Shown here: positions 13,572 to 15,797 of the stretch, piece after piece | How the letters are laid out: every line of letters begins with the position of its first letter | Position numbering within the stretch: position 1 is the stretch's first letter | Assembly: GCA_049644345.1 (NCBI GenBank) | Contig: JBARRS010000074.1 | Coordinates: 1-15,797, forward strand | DNA from: JBARRS01 sp049644345 | GTDB lineage: Bacteria; Actinomycetota; Thermoleophilia; Gaiellales; Gaiellaceae | Length of the DNA: 15,797 nt | Reading direction: 5' to 3' | The notes under the pieces: model-generated | What the model was told of the DNA's origin: nothing | Databases searched by the model: none | The model's input: only the letters and a program-made list of their open reading frames with translations | Made by a program: the position numbers and the translations under genes

Positions 13572-14138
13572 CTAGGCGCGCGAGATGTAGCGGCGCTCGC
13601 GCGGATCGACGCGGATCCGGTCGCCCTTGTTCACGAACAGCGGCACCTGGACGACGGCGCCCGTCTCGAGGGTCGCCGGCTTCGTCACGTTCGAGACGGT
13701 GTCACCGCGAACGCCGGGCTCGGTCTCGGCAACGGTCAACTCGACCGCCGCGGGCATTTGCACGCCCGCCGGTCGCCCGTCAACCGTCAGCAGCTGCACG
13801 GTGCTCGACGGCTCGAGGAACTCGATCGCGTCGGCGACGGAGTCGCGCGTAAGGCCGAGCTGCTCGAACGTCTCTTGATCCATGAAGACGACCTCGTCCC
13901 CGGAGTCGTAGAGGTACTGAACGTTCTTCGTCTCGGTGTGGACGCGCGGGAATTTCTCGCCTGCGCGGAACGTCCTGTCGACGACGGCGCCCGAGTCGAG
14001 GTTCTTCAGCTTCGTGCGGACGAAGGCTCCGCCCTTCCCCGGCTTCACGTGCTGGAACTCGACGATCCGCCAGACACCCCCGTCGACCTCGATGTGCATC
14101 CCGTTCCTGAACTGGTTCGTCGAGACCGTCTCGGCCAC
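13572..14138 (-). CDS. efp: Elongation factor P
   Basis: Binds the ribosome next to the P-site tRNA and relieves stalling at consecutive prolines. The 188 residues give the usual three beta-barrel domains: a KOW-like domain (1-65) with loop KPGKGGAF carrying the tip lysine K35, a middle OB domain (about 66-130, NVQYLYDSGDEVVFMDQETFEQ) and the C-terminal OB domain with VTKPATLETGAVVQVPLFVNKGDRIRVDP (151-179). No EpmA-type or other EF-P modification gene is visible nearby, so the state of K35 cannot be told. The start is GTG at 14136-14138, 10 bp after the peptidase stop, with no Shine-Dalgarno. The order aroQ-pepP-efp is common in both Actinobacteria and Firmicutes. Confidence 0.97.
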   Translation of the reverse strand: MAETVSTNQFRNGMHIEVDGGVWRIVEFQHVKPGKGGAFVRTKLKNLDSGAVVDRTFRAGEKFPRVHTETKNVQYLYDSGDEVVFMDQETFEQLGLTRDSVADAIEFLEPSSTVQLLTVDGRPAGVQMPAAVELTVAETEPGVRGDTVSNVTKPATLETGAVVQVPLFVNKGDRIRVDPRERRYISRA

Positions 14139-14148
14139 GGCCAGGACT

Positions 14149-15186
14149 CTACTGAACGGTCACGAGCTCCTTGGTGAACGTGGTCAGCACCTCCGGGCCG
14201 CCGTCACCGACAACGACGAGATCCTCGATCCGCACGCCGCCGCGGCCGGCGAGATAGACGCCGGGCTCGACGGTGACGACGTTGCCGGCCTCGAGCGTGT
14301 CGGTCGAGAGGTCGGACAGCCGCGGCGCCTCGTGCACCTCGAGCCCGACCCCGTGTCCGAGCCCGTGGCGGAAGTGCTCGCCGAGCCCGGCCTCCTCGAT
14401 CACCCTCCGAGCGGCGGCGTCCACGTCCTTGCCTCCTTCACCCGGACGCAGCGCAGCCACCCCGGCCTGCTGCGCCTCGAGGCAGACGTCATAGGCCCGG
14501 CGCAGCTCGTCGGGAAGCTCGCCGGTCGCGAAGGTGCGCGTACAGTCGGACGCGTAGCCGTCGAGCGAGCAGCCGGCATCGATGAGGACGAGCTGGCGTG
14601 GCTCGATCGTCCGTTCGCCCGGGTCCGCGTGTGGTCGGGCGCCGTTCGGACCGGCGGCGACGATCACGTCGAAGGCTGGGCCGTCCGAGCCGAGCTCGTG
14701 GAAGAGCTCCTCGATGCGCCAGGCAAGCTCGCGCTCGGTGCGGCCGACGAAGCCCTCTCCGGCGAGCCGCTCGTACGTCTCGTTCGTGATCGAGGCCGCG
14801 CGCTTGATCACCTCGAGCTCGCCGGCGTCCTTCACCGCCCGCAGGCGCTCGACGAGGCCCCGACGCGGAACCAGCTCGACCGCACCGTTCGAGAGTGTCT
14901 CGTAGCCGGCGTAAGTCAAATGCTCCGCTTCGAAGCCGACCCGGCCGGTGAGCAGCTCGGCGAGATGCGCAAGCGTGTTCCGACGAGCCTCGACGAGCTC
15001 GACCCCTTCGACTTCCCCCGCGGCCTCGATGTAGCGGAAGTCGGTGAAGAGCTGCACGCGCGCTTCCTCGACGAGCAGGTAGGCATTGGAGCTGTCGAAG
15101 CCGACCAGGTAGCGCACGCTGCACGGGTTGGAGACGAGCAGCGGCTCTTCGAGCGACTCGCGCAAGCGATCGACCCGCGTGTTCAC
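14149..15186 (-). CDS. M24-family aminopeptidase P / Xaa-Pro dipeptidase
   Basis: Cytosolic dimetal peptidase that cleaves next to proline. Of 345 residues, about 1-120 form the creatinase-type N-terminal domain (RYLVGFDSSNAYLLVEE, FTDFRYIEAA) and 125-345 the pita-bread catalytic domain. The five metal ligands are present: D203 in LIDAGC, D214 in ASDCTRTF, H278 in GLGHGVGLEVHE, E307 in VTVEPGVY and E321 in VRIEDLV. H186 in ARPHAD is a further conserved histidine. Whether it is the aminopeptidase (PepP) or dipeptidase (PepQ) type cannot be settled by eye. The start is GTG, giving a GTGA overlap with the aroQ stop. The position between aroQ and efp is the conserved one for this family. Confidence 0.94.
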   Translation of the reverse strand: MNTRVDRLRESLEEPLLVSNPCSVRYLVGFDSSNAYLLVEEARVQLFTDFRYIEAAGEVEGVELVEARRNTLAHLAELLTGRVGFEAEHLTYAGYETLSNGAVELVPRRGLVERLRAVKDAGELEVIKRAASITNETYERLAGEGFVGRTERELAWRIEELFHELGSDGPAFDVIVAAGPNGARPHADPGERTIEPRQLVLIDAGCSLDGYASDCTRTFATGELPDELRRAYDVCLEAQQAGVAALRPGEGGKDVDAAARRVIEEAGLGEHFRHGLGHGVGLEVHEAPRLSDLSTDTLEAGNVVTVEPGVYLAGRGGVRIEDLVVVGDGGPEVLTTFTKELVTVQ

Positions 15187-15611
15187 TTTTGCGCCGCCAG
15201 GAACTCGAGGGCCTCGCGGTAGCCGTCCGGGCCCTTGCCGACAATCCGCTTGGAGACCACGTCGGCGATCACGTCGTTTCGACGCCAGTCCTCCCGCTCG
15301 TCCACGTTCGAGAGGTGTACTTCGACGACCGGCACCGTCAGCAGCTCGACCGCGTCGTGGATCGCATAGCTGTAGTGCGTCCAGGCGCCTGGGTTGATGA
15401 TCGCGCCGCCGGCCCAGTCGAGCGCGTCATGGCACCAGGCGACGAACAGGCCCTCGAGGTTCGTCTGCCTGCAGTCGGCGACGAGCCCGAGCGCGATCGC
15501 CCATTCGTAGATCTGCGTCTCGAGCTGGTTGAGGCTGATGCCGCCGTAGAGGTTCGGGTCGCGCCTGTCGATCATGTCGAGGTTGACGCCGTTGAGGACC
15601 GCGACACGCAC
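15183..15611 (-). CDS. aroQ: 3-dehydroquinate dehydratase, type II
   Basis: Dodecameric shikimate-pathway enzyme dehydrating 3-dehydroquinate. The 142-residue length fits. Catalytic positions by comparison with the Mycobacterium enzyme are all kept: R16/R17 and Y22 in DRRDPNLYGG, N73 in IINPGA, H79 in THYS, E97 and H99 in VEVHLSN, R106 and R110 in DEREDWR. The sequence is otherwise divergent: NGVNLDMID replaces the usual NGPNLNLLG, the asparagine loop reads GAWTHYSYAIHDA, and D104 stands where His is common after SN. The start is GTG at 15609-15611, 9 bp after the aroB stop, with no Shine-Dalgarno. It overlaps the next peptidase gene by 4 nt. Confidence 0.95.
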   Translation of the reverse strand: MRVAVLNGVNLDMIDRRDPNLYGGISLNQLETQIYEWAIALGLVADCRQTNLEGLFVAWCHDALDWAGGAIINPGAWTHYSYAIHDAVELLTVPVVEVHLSNVDEREDWRRNDVIADVVSKRIVGKGPDGYREALEFLAAQK

Positions 15612-15620
15612 GGCGGGAAT

Positions 15621-15797
15621 CTACTCGGCGATCAGCTCGTCGAGGGCGCTGCGCACGTCGGCGTCGGGGAGCTCGACGCCCGTGACGGGTTTCCCGGGAG
15701 CCTCCAGGAGCACGAGCCGGACACGTCCGTCACGGGCCTTCTTGTCGCGTTGGAGCGCCTCCCATGCGCGCTCGCGGTCGACACGCACCGGCTGCGG
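15621..15797 (-). CDS. aroB: 3-dehydroquinate synthase, C-terminal end only
   Basis: The last 58 codons of a gene entering from the right edge. ALQRDKKARDGRVRLVLLEA matches the conserved C-terminal DKKxxDGxxRxVLL motif of 3-dehydroquinate synthase, followed by the usual short acidic helix VRSALDELIAE. The enzyme makes 3-dehydroquinate from DAHP, the substrate of the aroQ product encoded 9 bp downstream. The N-terminal NAD- and zinc-binding parts are outside the window. The stop is TAG at 15621-15623. Confidence 0.9.
   Translation of the reverse strand, partial: PQPVRVDRERAWEALQRDKKARDGRVRLVLLEAPGKPVTGVELPDADVRSALDELIAE

Noticed and set aside
13936..15222. 428-codon plus-strand frame opposite efp and the M24 peptidase
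   Set aside because: Antisense to two clearly conserved genes; no domain seen.
1..15797. Search for tRNA, rRNA, CRISPR, insertion sequences, prophage or defence genes
   Set aside because: No cloverleaf, rRNA segment, spaced direct repeats, transposase or integrase motifs were seen by eye; almost all DNA is accounted for by core genes.

Overview
The window is a high-GC stretch of bacterial core chromosome. All genes but one lie on the minus strand, so transcription runs from the right end to the left. The GC-rich codon use, the many GTG and TTG starts (9 GTG, 3 TTG and 6 ATG among complete or 5'-complete genes) and the aroB-aroQ-pepP-efp order suggest an actinobacterium. The accB-accC-asp23-nusB-xseB-ispA-tlyA-nadK-recN order resembles the Bacillus subtilis yqh/yqi cluster, which fits an early-branching class such as Thermoleophilia. 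That placement is inference.

Right part (15797 to 13572): the end of 3-dehydroquinate synthase (aroB), a type II dehydroquinate dehydratase (aroQ), an M24 proline-type aminopeptidase (pepP/pepQ-like) and elongation factor P (efp), tightly packed. Middle part (13490 to 8710): an unusual 605-residue protein with an oxaloacetate-decarboxylase/pyruvate-carboxylase-type carboxyltransferase region fused to a complete AccB biotin carrier, then biotin carboxylase (accC), an Asp23-family protein, nusB, a short coiled-coil protein in the xseB position, and a short FPP-synthase-like prenyltransferase. These reading frames overlap by 1 to 14 nt and look like one translationally coupled operon. A weak intrinsic terminator follows. 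Next (8589 to 5414): tlyA, nadK and recN, also overlapping.

Left part: a SRPBCC-fold protein, CTP synthase (pyrG), a single-PAS-domain protein (the only plus-strand gene, overlapping pyrG tail to tail), an M20 peptidase T-like enzyme, an aldo/keto reductase coupled to it, and the 5' 290 codons of alanine dehydrogenase (ald), which runs off the left edge.

Most of this is housekeeping: shikimate pathway, translation, fatty-acid precursor supply, isoprenoid, NADP, pyrimidine and DNA repair. I see no tRNA, rRNA, CRISPR array, insertion sequence or phage gene. The strongest oddity is the AccB fusion. Its carboxyltransferase barrel is recognisable end to end, but all four metal-ligand positions and the catalytic threonine position are substituted, so it looks like a pseudoenzyme scaffold attached to the biotin carrier of acetyl/acyl-CoA carboxylase. 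Secondary points are a prenyltransferase missing the conserved segment after its second Asp motif, an xseB-like gene without xseA, and a probable leaderless promoter between the divergent peptidase and PAS genes.
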